From NCBI GenBank assembly GCA_036937835.1, contig CM072876.1, forward strand, positions 11,039,501-11,103,500: 64,000 nucleotides of DNA. The letters are read 5' to 3'. Positions 51,901 through 60,879 of the stretch are shown here, piece by piece. Both the position numbers and the translations under genes were made by a program. How positions within the stretch are numbered: position 1 is the stretch's first letter; every line of letters begins with the position of its first letter. Source of the stretch: Pampus argenteus (lineage: Eukaryota > Chordata > Actinopteri > Scombriformes > Stromateidae). Under the pieces are notes generated by a model that was not told the DNA's origin, did no database searches, and worked only from the letters and a program-made list of their open reading frames with translations.

Positions 51901-54363
51901 TGTTAATCGATGTCTCTTTCCCCCCTCACTGCACCTCTCCTTCACTCTCTTTCCCTCTCTTTCTCCCTTCAACATGAGCCAAATTGAAATTGTATTGTGC
52001 TGCACTCGTTTTGGATTCATATGAATATAAAACAGACTACTCTTAAATCAGATTACTTTTATAAGTAAGTGATCACATTACTAGTGTAATCCCATTACCG
52101 GTAGAGTAATTAGATTACTTTTGTGGGAGTAATCACATTACTCAGTGGAAAACTATATCATCTTTAAAGCTTGATCTCCGACAAAAGGTTGAATTTTGTC
52201 CAAAGAAAGGAGACCTTCAAACCTAGTTACCTGCTTTTTGTTGAAACCGTCACTGCATGTGGTAGTGTTGAAGATTATATCCTGAACTACGATGTGTATC
52301 GTCAGACTGCATACAGCCCGACAGAGAAGACCAATGTGTAGAGTACAACTACACTAAAGCCTGCCCAGTCATCTGCTGTGGTCATTAACATTTTCTTTGC
52401 CTTCACTCAGTCAAAACAACACAGGTGGAATGACACTTTAACTACTAAATCTTTCATTAAATCCTTACGTTGTGGTTTGTTTTTATTCAGGTACTACTTC
52501 AAAGTCCAGGCAAGGAATGTGTTTGGTTTGGGACCAGTCAGCGATACACTCACCTATGTCACTGAGTCAGGTGCGTATCGTGTCAGCACCTGCAAAGATA
52601 CACTTTGAGACACCCTGTTGATTAGGGTTCAACCGTCAATCAAATTTCCTTGAGATTTTCTTTCTCTGCTGTCCAAAAAATGTGCGCAATTTCAAAGCTT
52701 TTCACAAGAACGTCATGGTGATGTTCATATTATTGCAATGTGCAATGTTTAAATATAAAAACCATCCTTGAAGTGGAAGCAGGCTACCAGATGTACACTG
52801 CATTATGAGCATTTTGTGTCGTACATTCCCATAATCGGGTGAATACATCAGACATATCTGTGTGTGTACTTTTCCTCCCTTGTGAAATGATCACATTCTT
52901 TTTTTTTTCAGATGATCCTCTTCTTATTGAAAGACCACCTGGTAAGTCCGTGCACTGACTGCACATTTCTACTTTGAGGTCAACAAGCCATGTCCTATTT
53001 AAGATGCACAGTCAACATTAAAGGATCTTACTCTGTGTACATTTAAATGATGGGCAAAGAGACATCTCGCTGAATAACTTTGACAGCACAAACTGGTAAA
53101 CAATTATTGCTGTTGATATTGTTAATTAAGCACAAACAAAATTCCAGGAAACAGGTGGACGAAAATAGACTTACTGTCTTTGGTAATAATTAATAAGCTA
53201 ATTATTAACCCTAAATTACAGTGTTTAGTCAGAAGATTCACATTTTAACGGTACTGCATCATGCATTTCATCTTCTGTTTCATGGTCCTCAGGTGGAGAG
53301 CCTATCTGGATCCCCTTTACCTTTAAGTATAACCCAATGCACAGTTCCTGTAAGGGCAGCCAGTATGTCAAGCGGACATGGTACAGGAAATTTGTGGGTG
53401 TGGTTTTGTGTAACTCACTGCGATACAAGATCTTCATGGGCGATGGTCTTAGAGGTAACGCATCACATCACCTCTAGCTTTAATACATAGTGATCGGCAC
53501 TGCTTTTAATGGTATCTGCCAACATCTCTGTGTCTCCCTTCACCCCTGCACAAGATGTTTTGTAGAGAATATCATCCTTAAATAGTTTAACATTCCTTAA
53601 GTATGATGCCCACTTTCTCGTCTTCCCTCCACAGAGCCCTTTTACAGTATTGGAGATACATTTGGACAAGGAGAGGACCACTGTCAGTTTGTAGACTCCT
53701 ATATGGATGGAAGGACAGGCCCGGCCTACCTCTCAAATCATCTGCCTTCAGCACAAGGTAAACAAAAACAGATTGCACATACACAACACATTTGTGGCCG
53801 TGACATTTAGACCTGATCTATTATCATTTTTCCATGTGATCGGGCTCTCTGACTCCTCAGTTTACAAGCTGCATCAATCGTATCTATGAAGAATACAGAT
53901 GCAGAATAATGTTTCAATAAACACTAGTTAAAGGACCTAATAGTGTTTTTGTATGTTTGAGCCAAAATCTGCTTTTTGTTAGAGCAGACCATTTTTCAAA
54001 TTATACCATAACTTCTTAGACTGATGCTGTAACTTGCTGGCAATAACTGGTTTCAATTTAAATCGGCACATAATGAAGATGGTTGAAATTTTCTTGAGAT
54101 ACGTAATCTTTCACAGAGAACAAAAACATATCAGCCCCATCTTTTAACTTAACTTTCCGACCTTCAAACCCCGCCTATGGCCTTCAGACTCTTTATTGAT
54201 TTCAAGTGTCCAGGTACATGATGACGTTTTTATTTTTTCTCTCACAGGGTTTTATCGTGCCTACAGACAGGAGCCAGTTACATTTGGAGTTATTGGCCGG
54301 CGTACACCCCATCCTTTCACGGGGTGGTATGAATGTGGCGTTCCCATCCCTGGGAAGTGGTAA
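26788..54363 (+). CDS. fndc1: fibronectin type III domain containing 1 (FNDC1), complete 22-exon coding region
   Basis: Twenty-two exons with GT-AG introns join in one frame (5325 nt, 1774 residues plus stop), close to the roughly 1.9-kb-residue mammalian protein. Order: signal peptide (1 to about 24); degraded FN3-1 (25-112); basic, degraded FN3-2 (113-227); intact FN3-3 (about 230-325) and FN3-4 (326-423); one large Ser/Thr-rich exon (424-1205); a conserved Gly-rich segment with GPDGTKWVVDLEQ (1206-1281); Thr-rich mucin-like segments (to 1489); FN3-5 (about 1550-1631); and a C-terminal module with GGEPIWIPFTFKYNP, YVKRTWYRKFVGVVLCNSLR and the terminus GVPIPGKW. FNDC1 (AGS8 in rat) was found as a receptor-independent activator of G-protein signalling via G beta-gamma. 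It also looks secreted or matrix-associated. The closest alternative is its relative ABI3BP; block-by-block likeness favours FNDC1. Most introns are phase 1, as usual for FN3 genes. Confidence 0.95.
26861..31352 (+). other. fndc1 intron 1
   Basis: A 4.5-kb intron with short AT runs and a small CA run near 29.88 kb. I see no coding exon or recognisable mobile element. Confidence 0.6.
31353..31547 (+). CDS. fndc1: fndc1 exon 2 (first half of FN3-1)
   Basis: 65 codons, phase 1 to 1, from AEKPLRPHNG to PLLEDV. The order of GLRERWEP, GRPVDRF, KVGK and LLEDV follows the first FN3 of mammalian FNDC1, but many core hydrophobics are gone. The acceptor reads TTTTGCAGCAG, a tandem NAG site, so use of the second AG would delete one Ala. 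The donor is GTAAGA. Confidence 0.85.
32516..32742. repeat. short inverted-terminal repeat element with TTAGGG-like core (fndc1 intron 2)
   Basis: The ends are inverted copies: the left end reads CTTAAGTCACTTTCAGGG and the right end, reverse-complemented, TTTAAGTCACTTTTGGGG. Between them lie GTGTCCCCAATTGG and a degenerate series of GGTTAGG/GTTAAGG units (32602-32685). GT-rich microsatellites flank both sides. It looks like a short non-autonomous dispersed repeat of a kind common in fish genomes, not a true telomeric insertion. Confidence 0.6.
33280..33348 (+). CDS. fndc1: fndc1 exon 3
   Basis: 23 codons, phase 1 to 1: DPEWVNLDGFAVLGGEPVTN then SSA. EWVNLDGF corresponds to the EWIEIDGF block that follows FN3-1 in mammals. 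The exon that should encode the second half of FN3-1 is missing between exons 2 and 3. The acceptor is CTTTTCTAG and the donor GTAATC. Confidence 0.85.
33349..36113 (+). other. fndc1 intron 3
   Basis: A 2.8-kb intron containing one dispersed repeat fragment (33738-33828). No coding segment is recognised. Confidence 0.6.
33738..33828. repeat. dispersed teleost repeat fragment
   Basis: Contains the degenerate phrase GGACCTTCTTTCTGTGAGATG followed by CAGTACTAACCACTGAACCACC. I recognise this as a very common dispersed repeat in fish genomes, with intact copies reading CTGTGAGGCGACAG and CCACTGC.CCACC. This copy is diverged; the family name is not assigned. Confidence 0.6.
36114..36359 (+). CDS. 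fndc1: fndc1 exon 4 (degraded FN3-2, basic)
   Basis: 82 codons, phase 1 to 1, starting EPTRSTQTAARKQPSVQRAN. The segment is very rich in Arg, Lys, Thr, Gln and His, with few of the hydrophobics a beta-sandwich needs. It sits where mammalian FNDC1 has the first strands of FN3-2. The acceptor is CCTTTAACAG and the donor GTAAGA. Confidence 0.8.
36636..36734 (+). CDS. fndc1: fndc1 exon 5 (end of FN3-2)
   Basis: 33 codons, phase 1 to 1. It begins TSESVHVVSLQAQKAQGQ, matching the SESVYVVSLQ block at the end of mammalian FN3-2, which fixes both frame and acceptor (CCTTTCTATTCATAG). A nearer acceptor-like CTGCAG at 36667 would run into a stop codon in frame. The rest is Ala/Thr-rich linker. The donor is GTACCT. 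Confidence 0.82.
36980..37097 (+). CDS. fndc1: fndc1 exon 6 (first half of FN3-3)
   Basis: Encodes EPPEYEARDISVRVMSPQSV then LISWIDPAVEMGK, a well-conserved FN3 start with the tryptophan of strand B. Phase 1 to 2; the acceptor is GTCCTACAG and the donor GTGGGA. Confidence 0.93.
37243..37418 (+). CDS. fndc1: fndc1 exon 7 (second half of FN3-3)
   Basis: Encodes SYTVRYREKGESARWEYKDS then, further on, YEFSVRISQGKWSVSVFQRT and PES. The FN3 tyrosine and YEF.VRISQG strands are intact. Compared with mammals, the loop after RISQG is about four residues shorter. Phase 2 to 1; the acceptor is TGACTCAG and the donor GTACAT. Confidence 0.94.
38291..38398 (+). CDS. fndc1: fndc1 exon 8 (first half of FN3-4)
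   Basis: 36 codons, phase 1 to 1: APSGPPENFEVKPLRGKGTA then VIATWDPPEEPNGRI. This is a standard FN3 start (P.NF.V, TW.PP). The acceptor is CTTGCTAG and the donor GTCAGA. Confidence 0.93.
38608..38793 (+). CDS. fndc1: fndc1 exon 9 (second half of FN3-4)
   Basis: 62 codons, phase 1 to 1. It contains EYILSYAPAMKPFGMKSVTY and the classic FN3 end PGDRYIFKIRATNRRGQGP. This is the strongest block in the N-terminal half. The acceptor is CCACACAG and the donor GTAAGT. Confidence 0.95.
38882..41227 (+). CDS. fndc1: fndc1 exon 10 (giant Ser/Thr-rich exon)
   Basis: A single 2346-nt exon, residues 424-1205. The opening is SRSAVSSFPITKDIRNIHTP, followed by an acidic-basic Glu/Lys/Arg run (about 39.13-39.21 kb), a mixed-codon poly-Ser tract (about 39.47-39.60 kb, residues near 621-665), a long low-complexity Ser/Thr/Asn/Gln stretch, a pure 19-Ser run (40795-40851) and an Arg-rich end. 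It is the fish counterpart of the large disordered exon of FNDC1 and is a likely substrate for heavy O-glycosylation. Positions are poorly conserved, but the frame is open throughout. Long antisense frames here are shadows of the Ser and Glu codons. The donor is GTAAAG; reading on meets a stop after four codons. Confidence 0.93.
40795..40851 (+). repeat. coding (TCT)18 microsatellite in fndc1 exon 10
   Basis: Eighteen TCT codons and one TCC encode 19 consecutive serines (residues about 1062-1080). Unlike the mixed-codon Ser tract at 39.47-39.60 kb, this run is pure, which suggests recent slippage. Confidence 0.95.
41326..41441 (+). CDS. fndc1: fndc1 exon 11
   Basis: Encodes GKNGRPNLTATNDKESS and, at the end, NGQRFITGPDGTKW, matching the NGRPN and NGQRIINGPQGTKW blocks of mammalian FNDC1. 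Phase 1 to 0. The exon itself starts with GTAAAA, imitating a donor; the preceding intron is only 98 nt. Confidence 0.9.
41799..41910 (+). CDS. fndc1: fndc1 exon 12
   Basis: Encodes VVDLEQKVLMNQDGQVLQDS then QGKPKRVVLGEDGRTIF. The repeated short Gly/Asp-rich blocks align with the corresponding mammalian segment. Phase 0 to 1; the acceptor is TCTCTCCAG and the donor GTATTA. Confidence 0.92.
42234..42617 (+). CDS. fndc1: fndc1 exon 13 (Thr-rich mucin-like)
   Basis: 128 codons, phase 1 to 1. It starts DHLGSPLVNQEGMALFGNNR (mammalian counterpart DLEGTPVV..DGLPLFG), runs through KDKLFTIEGKLLPGL into a Thr tract encoded mainly by ACC (42380-42485), then YPTCPPGTFSKTDEYGYP and CYPEG. The two cysteines are conserved in the family. 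The Thr tract is probably O-glycosylated. The acceptor at 42233 is chosen because it restores frame and homology. Confidence 0.9.
42911..42949. repeat. GT microsatellite
   Basis: A pure GT run of about 38 bp in fndc1 intron 13. Confidence 0.95.
43850..43924 (+). CDS. fndc1: fndc1 exon 14
   Basis: 25 codons, phase 1 to 1: EESSGMEMDHMVTGNMVPDA then LALEK. It corresponds in position to the acidic EEDEFSGLE segment of mammals but is poorly conserved. The acceptor CTCTGACAG and donor GTATAT are good. Loss of this symmetric exon would keep the frame. Confidence 0.75.
44859..45023 (+). CDS. fndc1: fndc1 exon 15 (Thr-rich)
   Basis: 55 codons, phase 1 to 1. It has a second short Thr tract (ACA/ACC codons, 44880-44935) and ends in SSETDLSGKKRFT, which matches the FDLAGRKRF block of mammalian FNDC1 just before the next exon. 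The acceptor is GTTGCCAG and the donor GTACTC. Confidence 0.9.
45024..47947 (+). other. fndc1 intron 15
   Basis: A 2.9-kb AT-rich intron; nothing recognisable apart from short simple runs. Confidence 0.55.
47948..48184 (+). CDS. fndc1: fndc1 exon 16 (start of FN3-5)
   Basis: 79 codons, phase 1 to 1. APYVNYIQKDPGAPCSLTEA is a strongly conserved block, and HNLTVVAMEGCHSFIILDW opens the last FN3 domain. The acceptor is CTGCCATCAG and the donor GTAAGA. The preceding intron is 2.9 kb. Confidence 0.95.
49487..49710 (+). repeat. dispersed repeat, copy A (fndc1 intron 16)
   Basis: Shares an ordered series of blocks with 51044-51259: CACAACCGTGTCTTA, GGGTCATG, GGAAACAGCTGTTA.CACGT, TTCTGTTTCCATTTA and CTTTTGCT. 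Same orientation, about 1.5 kb apart, diverged by substitutions and small indels. Confidence 0.7.
50345..50453 (+). CDS. fndc1: fndc1 exon 17 (FN3-5)
   Basis: Encodes GYMVHSASYDDVLNNRWSSN then SGTHLAVENLKPNS, the middle strands of FN3-5. Phase 1 to 2; the acceptor is ACCCTGTAG and the donor GTAACA. The exon lies between two copies of a same-orientation dispersed repeat (49487-49710 and 51044-51259). Confidence 0.95.
51044..51259 (+). repeat. dispersed repeat, copy B (fndc1 intron 17)
   Basis: The second copy of the element at 49487: CACAACCATATCTTATGAGG, GGGTCATG, GGAAACAGCTCTTAACACGT, TTCTTTTTCCATTTAATGC and CTTTTGCT. Exon 17 of fndc1 lies between the two copies. Confidence 0.7.
51314..51353. 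repeat. 15-bp tandem duplication inside a perfect 10-bp hairpin
   Basis: TGATAAACTTTATGT occurs twice without gap (51316-51330, 51331-51345). CTTGATAAAC at 51314 pairs with GTTTATCAAG ending at 51353. It lies just after repeat copy B in fndc1 intron 17. Confidence 0.8.
52491..52570 (+). CDS. fndc1: fndc1 exon 18 (end of FN3-5)
   Basis: Encodes YYFKVQARNVFGLGPVSDTL then TYVTES, the classical FN3 closing strands. Phase 2 to 1; the acceptor is TTTATTCAG and the donor GTGCGT. Confidence 0.95.
52912..52941 (+). CDS. fndc1: fndc1 exon 19 (30-nt microexon)
   Basis: Only ten codons, phase 1 to 1: DDPLLIERPP, matching DNPLLVVRPP of mammalian FNDC1. The acceptor follows a strong T-tract (CTTTTTTTTTTCAG) and the donor is GTAAGT. 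The strong signals explain how so short an exon can be recognised. Confidence 0.93.
53293..53454 (+). CDS. fndc1: fndc1 exon 20 (C-terminal module)
   Basis: 54 codons, phase 1 to 1. It contains GGEPIWIPFTFKYNPMHSSC and YVKRTWYRKFVGVVLCNSLR, nearly identical to mammalian FNDC1. It includes two cysteines likely to be disulfide-bonded in the secreted protein. The acceptor is GGTCCTCAG and the donor GTAACG. Confidence 0.96.
53635..53757 (+). CDS. fndc1: fndc1 exon 21 (C-terminal module)
   Basis: 41 codons, phase 1 to 1: EPFYSIGDTFGQGEDHCQFV then DSYMDGRTGP. It is strongly conserved, including the GEDHCQFVD motif. The acceptor is CCCTCCACAG and the donor GTAAAC. Confidence 0.96.
54248..54363 (+). 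CDS. fndc1: fndc1 exon 22 (last coding exon)
   Basis: Encodes GFYRAYRQEPVTFGVIGRRT then GWYECGVPIPGKW and the stop TAA at 54361-54363. The terminal GWYECG...IPGKW is diagnostic of the family. The acceptor is TCTCTCACAG. Confidence 0.96.
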
Positions 54364-55005
54364 CACAGGGGAGGCGGAGACATTTGTAACCAAAGGCAAC
54401 CCTTCTGCATCCTGCTGCAGGCTCTCATCTTTATTGATCCTGCCTGTACAAACTGACTTTTGCGTGCCACAACAAAAAGACACCACTATGAATTCATTAC
54501 AGCTTCAAAGGAATATAATATAGTACTTTTAAACAACACTTTTTTTTATATAAAGCAGTCTGTATATGAGGGGAAAAAAGAGGCATGTGTGCTCTTGCTT
54601 AGTAAAACTCTTATCAGAAAGTGTTCTTTGTACTATTCCCAAGTATCCCAGAGACAGGTCCTTACCCAGTGTTATTTATCAATATGCACACGCAGCCAAA
54701 CCAGTGACATTGGACCAAGCACAAGCTGAGTAGCAAACTGTAAGAATGAACACTTAAGGTGTGTATAGGTCTGTTAATTTTCAATTGTGAGATTTTTATT
54801 TCATTATGTAATTGCTTCTGACAGCTACTTTTTGTTCTTGAAAATTCATACTGTTTTTATTTTTTTTTATTTTACACCCTTTTGGTATTCACCAGAATCC
54901 ATTAAATGTTATTGTGTAAGTTTTGTATGTATACGGGCAAAGAATAAAATATCAAATATTTGCTCAGGAACTGTGAGAGACTGAATAAAGGTGCTATGGA
55001 AACAA
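54364..55005 (+). other. fndc1 3' UTR (inferred)
   Basis: AT-rich sequence from the stop codon to just past the second AATAAA. The open frames within it are not conserved-looking. Confidence 0.6.
54943..54989 (+). promoter_or_regulatory. fndc1 polyadenylation signals
   Basis: Two AATAAA hexamers (54943-54948 and 54984-54989) lie 580-625 nt after the fndc1 stop codon, the second followed by GT-rich sequence (GGTGCTATGG). Together they place the transcript end near 54.97-55.01 kb. Confidence 0.7.
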
Positions 55006-58000
55006 CAGCAATCATCCAAAAACATGAATCATATCATATTCTCCCCTGCTGCCACATTCTTTTCTAGCAAAAGCTTCCGCACGTGACCCAGATTTCCTTA
55101 ATCAACATAATGGAATATTTGAGTAGCAGAAACAGTTTGTTTTGAGCCAATTTGGAACAGTGTTAAAAATTAGATGAAATGTCAAAAGCATATTGTGGAG
55201 CAGGTGAGAGGGGAAAGAGAGAGAAAATACCAATTAATTGACAAAAAGCATGCAGGGAGGATAGACCGGACCATTAGCCATGTGTATAAACACACTGTTC
55301 ACAAATCTCTAAATTGGATTTGTAATGCACGCCTTTTTATGCTATAATTTGATTTAACTTGAAATTGAATTTGCATCTGCTATGTTTGGAAACATTTCAG
55401 TAAAGATTTGCAAACCAATTATCATTGGTATATTATGGCTCCTAATGTTGTTAGATTCAGATCAAATCACAAAGGATAGACCTTCATTTTCATGCCCAAA
55501 ACCAATTGTGCTGCTCAGACTTAATCACGTTGTTTGAACAGGAATTATAGTCCCTGTGTTAAAATAAATTGAAACTGGAAAATGAATCAATGAATCATTA
55601 CGCCATTCAGTAGATTTTTGAGATTCATTTTCAGTCATGAAATTGGACTTTCCAAAGTGCAACAGCAGAACCAATGCTGCATTTTTCAGCGATTGACTAA
55701 AACTGATTACAAGCATTTCTCAACTGTCAGTTTTGACACTGTGAGCAAAATAGGTGACACCCAATAGCAACGGGGCTATTCATTTTCAATACTCCTCCAC
55801 ACAGCAAAGGCTCACTTATTACTCCTATTAATCATTCCTCTGAGAATGGAACCAGAGACAGCTGAGAGGTCTTATTATTATTATTATTATACCATCCGTC
55901 TATCATCAGAACACCTAATATTTCATAGTGATATATAAGCCATGGGTGTGACTCAAATTTTAATGAGGTTAGTGCAGGAAATATAAAGGTGCAACTGCAG
56001 CATTGAAAGCCATTATTCAGTCCTTATTTCCTTTACTTAACCTTAACCTCTGCACCGTATCCGTAAATGACCTGCAATCCCTTATCTGAAGTGTACAGTG
56101 TGTTGATGTTGGCTCCATGTAAAAAAACAAAAACGTTTAAACACAAATATGTGTGTGTGCGTGTGTGTGTGTGGATGTGGATGAAAGCCTCTATCACCAT
56201 GTGTTTTCAGTGAGTGATGATCCTCACTCTGTCCCAAAACATTGGCTGCATCTTGTCAGTGTCATTTGACCTGAGCAGAGAATAATGAAAACTCTTAAGG
56301 GGAACTCCATTATGAAGACTGCTATTGAGATGAGAAAATACAAAATGATTATATCAATCTACACAAGTGTTTGTGTGCACCAGAGGAGCAAAGGAAGAGG
56401 AGAAAAAGGGAATAGAGACAGGAGGATAAACACACTTCATAAACACGTGTACATGAAAGCTACCACATCTGCTACAGATGTCAGCCAGAATAAAGTCATC
56501 GGCCTCTTTCGTACTTAGACTTGTGTGCGTGTGTCCGGGTCAGGAATAATGAGTGCTGTCTAGGGAAAAAAAGAGAAATAGAGAAACCATAACCAGTACA
56601 ACAGGACGTTGAAGTACTATAAGCAGGAAAACAGGCATGTGGTCCAAGAATCAAACTGCACCACTCAATCTCCAAGGCATTGCTTCTTGGAAAGGTCATA
56701 GAAACCAAGCTTTTAAAATGGGGAATGATTAAACTCCTAATTGAGGCATTTTAACTGCCTTTTCATCATAATAAAACAAAATCAAATGCTTCAAACAAGA
56801 CTTTGTGAAACTAAAACCATCCCTTGTAAGAAAGGGATTTTCATATAATTCAAATTTCTGGTGAAAGAGCACATGCTGCTTTTTTGGTGGATAGACCATA
56901 TAAAAAAAATCAATTAATTATACACACTGGAGGCTAATAAGTTAGCAACACAACAATATCGACATCCTATTGGAGCAAGTGGCAACTACCATGGTTTGAT
57001 GATTCAGCCAATGTGGAGGTACCTTAAAGTACAATACCACCAGCGACCACTAGATGCTGGCTCTCCAGTTGACTCCCGTTCAAAAAGTATCGACTTCTCT
57101 TACTAGAAATACTAAGTCAATATTTTTTCCAATGAGTCATGCAGTCCCAATTGCTAAATTAAGGCTATCTGGTGTGTCTAATGCCAGGTTTAGACTACAA
57201 AATATGTTGTCAATGTTAAAATGTCCATGTGTCAAATTTGGCAACTAATTTACCCAAAATAGTTAAAGGGTAATTAGTTAGTCAGGGCATAAATTGACAT
57301 AACAGACTATACATTAGTACCTGACCAATCATAGCTTGCCGTCTTTCCTGCATGATGTCATTGCAAGAAGGTGCCAGTGGCCAATTTCCAAGAACAAGAA
57401 TATAAAAGTGTCACACTAGCTTCATACCTCACTACGTCCACCTTTATACACAGTACGCATTGCAGGCCTGTTTCTTATTACCTGGCTTCTTCTGTATTTT
57501 GGTGATACAATGATATATTCAGCTTGAAGTGTTACAATAACATGTAAATGTTGTATCAATTTTTTTTTAGGTGGCGTCTGTGTCTTGGCCTTGGCTGGTC
57601 CCTGGGGAGAAAGCAACACGCTACACACCCCAATAAAATAAATATGTGTTTGGTTAACCAACACTGACGTTGTTATTGATTTCCCTTCTCATTAACAAAA
57701 GCATATTTACACTCTCTTTCTTCTTCATTGGGATCAAATAATGTTGTGATGTATTGCATCTGTTTAGATGTAGAAGCTCAGCCAAAAACTGTCATCAGAA
57801 GACTGAAAGATGAAACAGTGACTGCCGTCTACGTCAACTTTATGTGCACAGATTCAAAAACAAAAAGACAAAATATCTACATTCACACACAAACATGGAC
57901 CCATAAACTTGTCCAAAGACGTTGAAATTTAGCTTATTTTACAGCCAAGCTAACATTATGAGATCCATCCATATTGACACAGCACTAAAAAAATCATACG

Positions 58001-60879
58001 TCAGCTATTTTCCCATGTGTGTCAGATCCTACATAATAGTTTTTATGCAAACTGCAGATCTATTATATAAAAAAAAAAGGTCAAAAGGTCATGCTCGCTT
58101 GATTGAGTCCAGCCTCAGTGGACTTTCCACACGAGGATCTCACATTATAAATTCATCCACTTTTCAAACAAGCTCTGCCAGCAAGCTTCTACTGGCAATA
58201 TTATATGGATTTACAAAGAGCTAATTTCCATACATTTGAATATAACACAAAATTGTGTTTAATTACAGGAACTATCAAATCTCATGAGACTAAATGATGC
58301 GGTTGTGAAAGACTGCAGGTCCTCTGACTGTTTTCCACATGCTACTTCTTTGTTTCTCTGTGATAGAAGTGGGTCACATGCTGTTTGGATGGAAAAATTT
58401 AGACCTCATTCTAAAGAGCTTAAATCATTGCAAGAAGAATCGGTTGAAGGCTGAAGAGAGGAAGGAAAAGAGGTGAGAAACAAATACGCAAAGACTCAAG
58501 AGCTTTACAAGGAATGACACATTTTATTTCTGTTATTCATTGTTCCAAAATTTTCGCGTGAGCAATAAATGATAGGCGGCAAACATGTTGCCTTTTTGTT
58601 GTTTTTATTTGCCTGTTTTGTCTGTTTATTCAACTTCTTCCCATTTCCTACAATACTGGGACAGAATACAAAGCAAAGTTTGGCCTCGTTGGTGTGAGTT
58701 TGACTGCTGAACCCTTTGTGTTTATTTGTCCCGAAACAGCCAACTTTTGTACCAACTTTTTGTGTTCAGTTCAGCTTCTAACTGAACTCAGAATTCACCA
58801 GAAACTTCCCCTCCAGTCTCTTTCCTCTCCTGCCTCATCTCACTATGTTAATGAAGCAAATGTTATGCTCAAGTTGAAATATTTTCAACTCAGACGTATT
58901 TGTTTTTGAATCAATTTGTGCCAATCGGTTTGGGTAAATGTGCGTCTATACTTGAGTCTTTACCATTGACTTTAATCTTGACATGTCTTAAATTTGCTTC
59001 CCATTCTGTCTGAGCAGCTGTAGCTGTAAACACAACATTGACATATTATCCTATACATCTAGCAGACATGAAGCAACATTAGCACTCATCTGACTTTGTG
59101 TTTTTATTCATTCTCCTTGTATGTCTGTTTTGCTCACCAGTAGCTGAGGAAGTTATGTGGCTCTTTAGCTGCTTAATGTGTCTGCCTGCAGTTTGGTGGT
59201 GTGGTGGGCAGGTGGTGTACAGTCTGATGGCTGCAGAGCAGTGAGAAGGAACCAAAACAGTAAAGTTGTGGGCAGCAAAACCAAAACAATGAGTAGAGTT
59301 GATGGGAACTGCAGAGTCGAGTGATGCTTTGTGGGTTTGCCATTATGAGCGACGTTATTATGCAGTACATTTCCGTTCCATCCATAGTTAAAATAAATGT
59401 AAGTAGAGAAGCAGCAAAATCTTAATTGTTAAGAAAATGCTTTTTTATGTACATTTCAAACGGGTTGTTCTGTGTTTATGTAAATTTTAAAAGGGTTTTG
59501 TTTGCTTAAGATAATTGATTTAACTGGCTGTTCAGTTTGGTCACAGGACCTTCTGACTGCACAGGCCGTTGGCAATATCCCAGTTCAAAAAAGTGGACTC
59601 AAGTATATTTAAAGTAAAGCCATTAGACACGAATACAAAAACCTTAATTTTTTATATATAATAATTGTGGAAAAGCAAAGCATTTTCTGTAAATTTGTTA
59701 AAAAGTATTTATCTGACTAACTTAAGTTGGTTTGGTTTACTGTGAAACTTAATCTGCCTCTTTCTGTTGCTGTTTTGTTTTAAACAAATAGACGGCATGA
59801 TGGACAAGGGATTTATAAAAATTTAAGTTTTCAAGTTTCAGCCCTGTAAGGTTGTAAAAAAAAAAAGATATGTACTGAAAGAGAAATCATATTGGCTGGA
59901 GGGAAGATATAGAGAGAATCCATGGGAATATCATGTATCCTTGGCAGTATCAGTTGAGCAGGAAGCTGATTGCACAGGAGCCATAAACAACAGGGAAAAT
60001 GTCCTAACCCTCTGAAAACGAAAAGTTTTTTATGAAAAAAGGGGCCTCGTGAATATAAAAGATATGGGAATTGTCAATTGCTCAGAGACATAATATTTAC
60101 CAAACTCCAAGATGACATAACAGACAGACTGCAGCGACAGAGACTAGGTTGTTTTGCTCTCAGATCACTGGTCGTTTAATGGGGGTTGGATGAGAGTCGG
60201 AGCTTTTTTTGTTCACTACTCTGAGCTCATTGCAAAAGTCAGCCTGCTGAGCCTGGCAATTAAATCTTTCTTTTGGCACTCTTTGGTCACATATAAACCC
60301 AAGAAATATCTGCAGGGAGAACTAAGTGGTCAGTGTACAGCAATCATCATCTTTTCAGATTATCAGTAATTGGATTTTTTGTTATTTAAAGGTTAGGGTT
60401 ACACACAATAAGTAAAAGTCTGAACAGTTAAACATGAACCTCATTGTTCCAGAGTCTCATTTCCTGTTGCGATAGAAGCAAGAGAAGGCAGACAGTGTGG
60501 TGACAGAGGGCAATTAGAGACATTCACTACTCATGTTATGAAATACTGTGGAAGTCTTTAAACTCAGCTTCTGTTGCTGAGAAAATATTGCCAACATTCA
60601 TTCAAATTGCCTTTAAAAAGGAAAAAGAATGGCGGATGAGTGTGAGAACATCACATCACAACAGATGACGTCCAACATGATAGATCAAGCTACTACTTCC
60701 ATTACAAACCATCCATTTTTCATTACACCATGAAAACGACTTTGACAGGCTGAGTGTGATGAGTCCAACACAGAACAACGGAGGCGAGACAAGTCCACTA
60801 AAACAGACAGACAGAAGCACCACAATGCAGGTCAGAGTCAACTTTAAAAGATCTTAAGGTAACAAGACAAAGAGTCAAC

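Noticed and set aside
52040..52150. Cluster of ATTACT/AGTAAT words in fndc1 intron 17, some inverted
   Set aside because: Probably a degraded simple or dispersed repeat; no defined ends or unit could be established.
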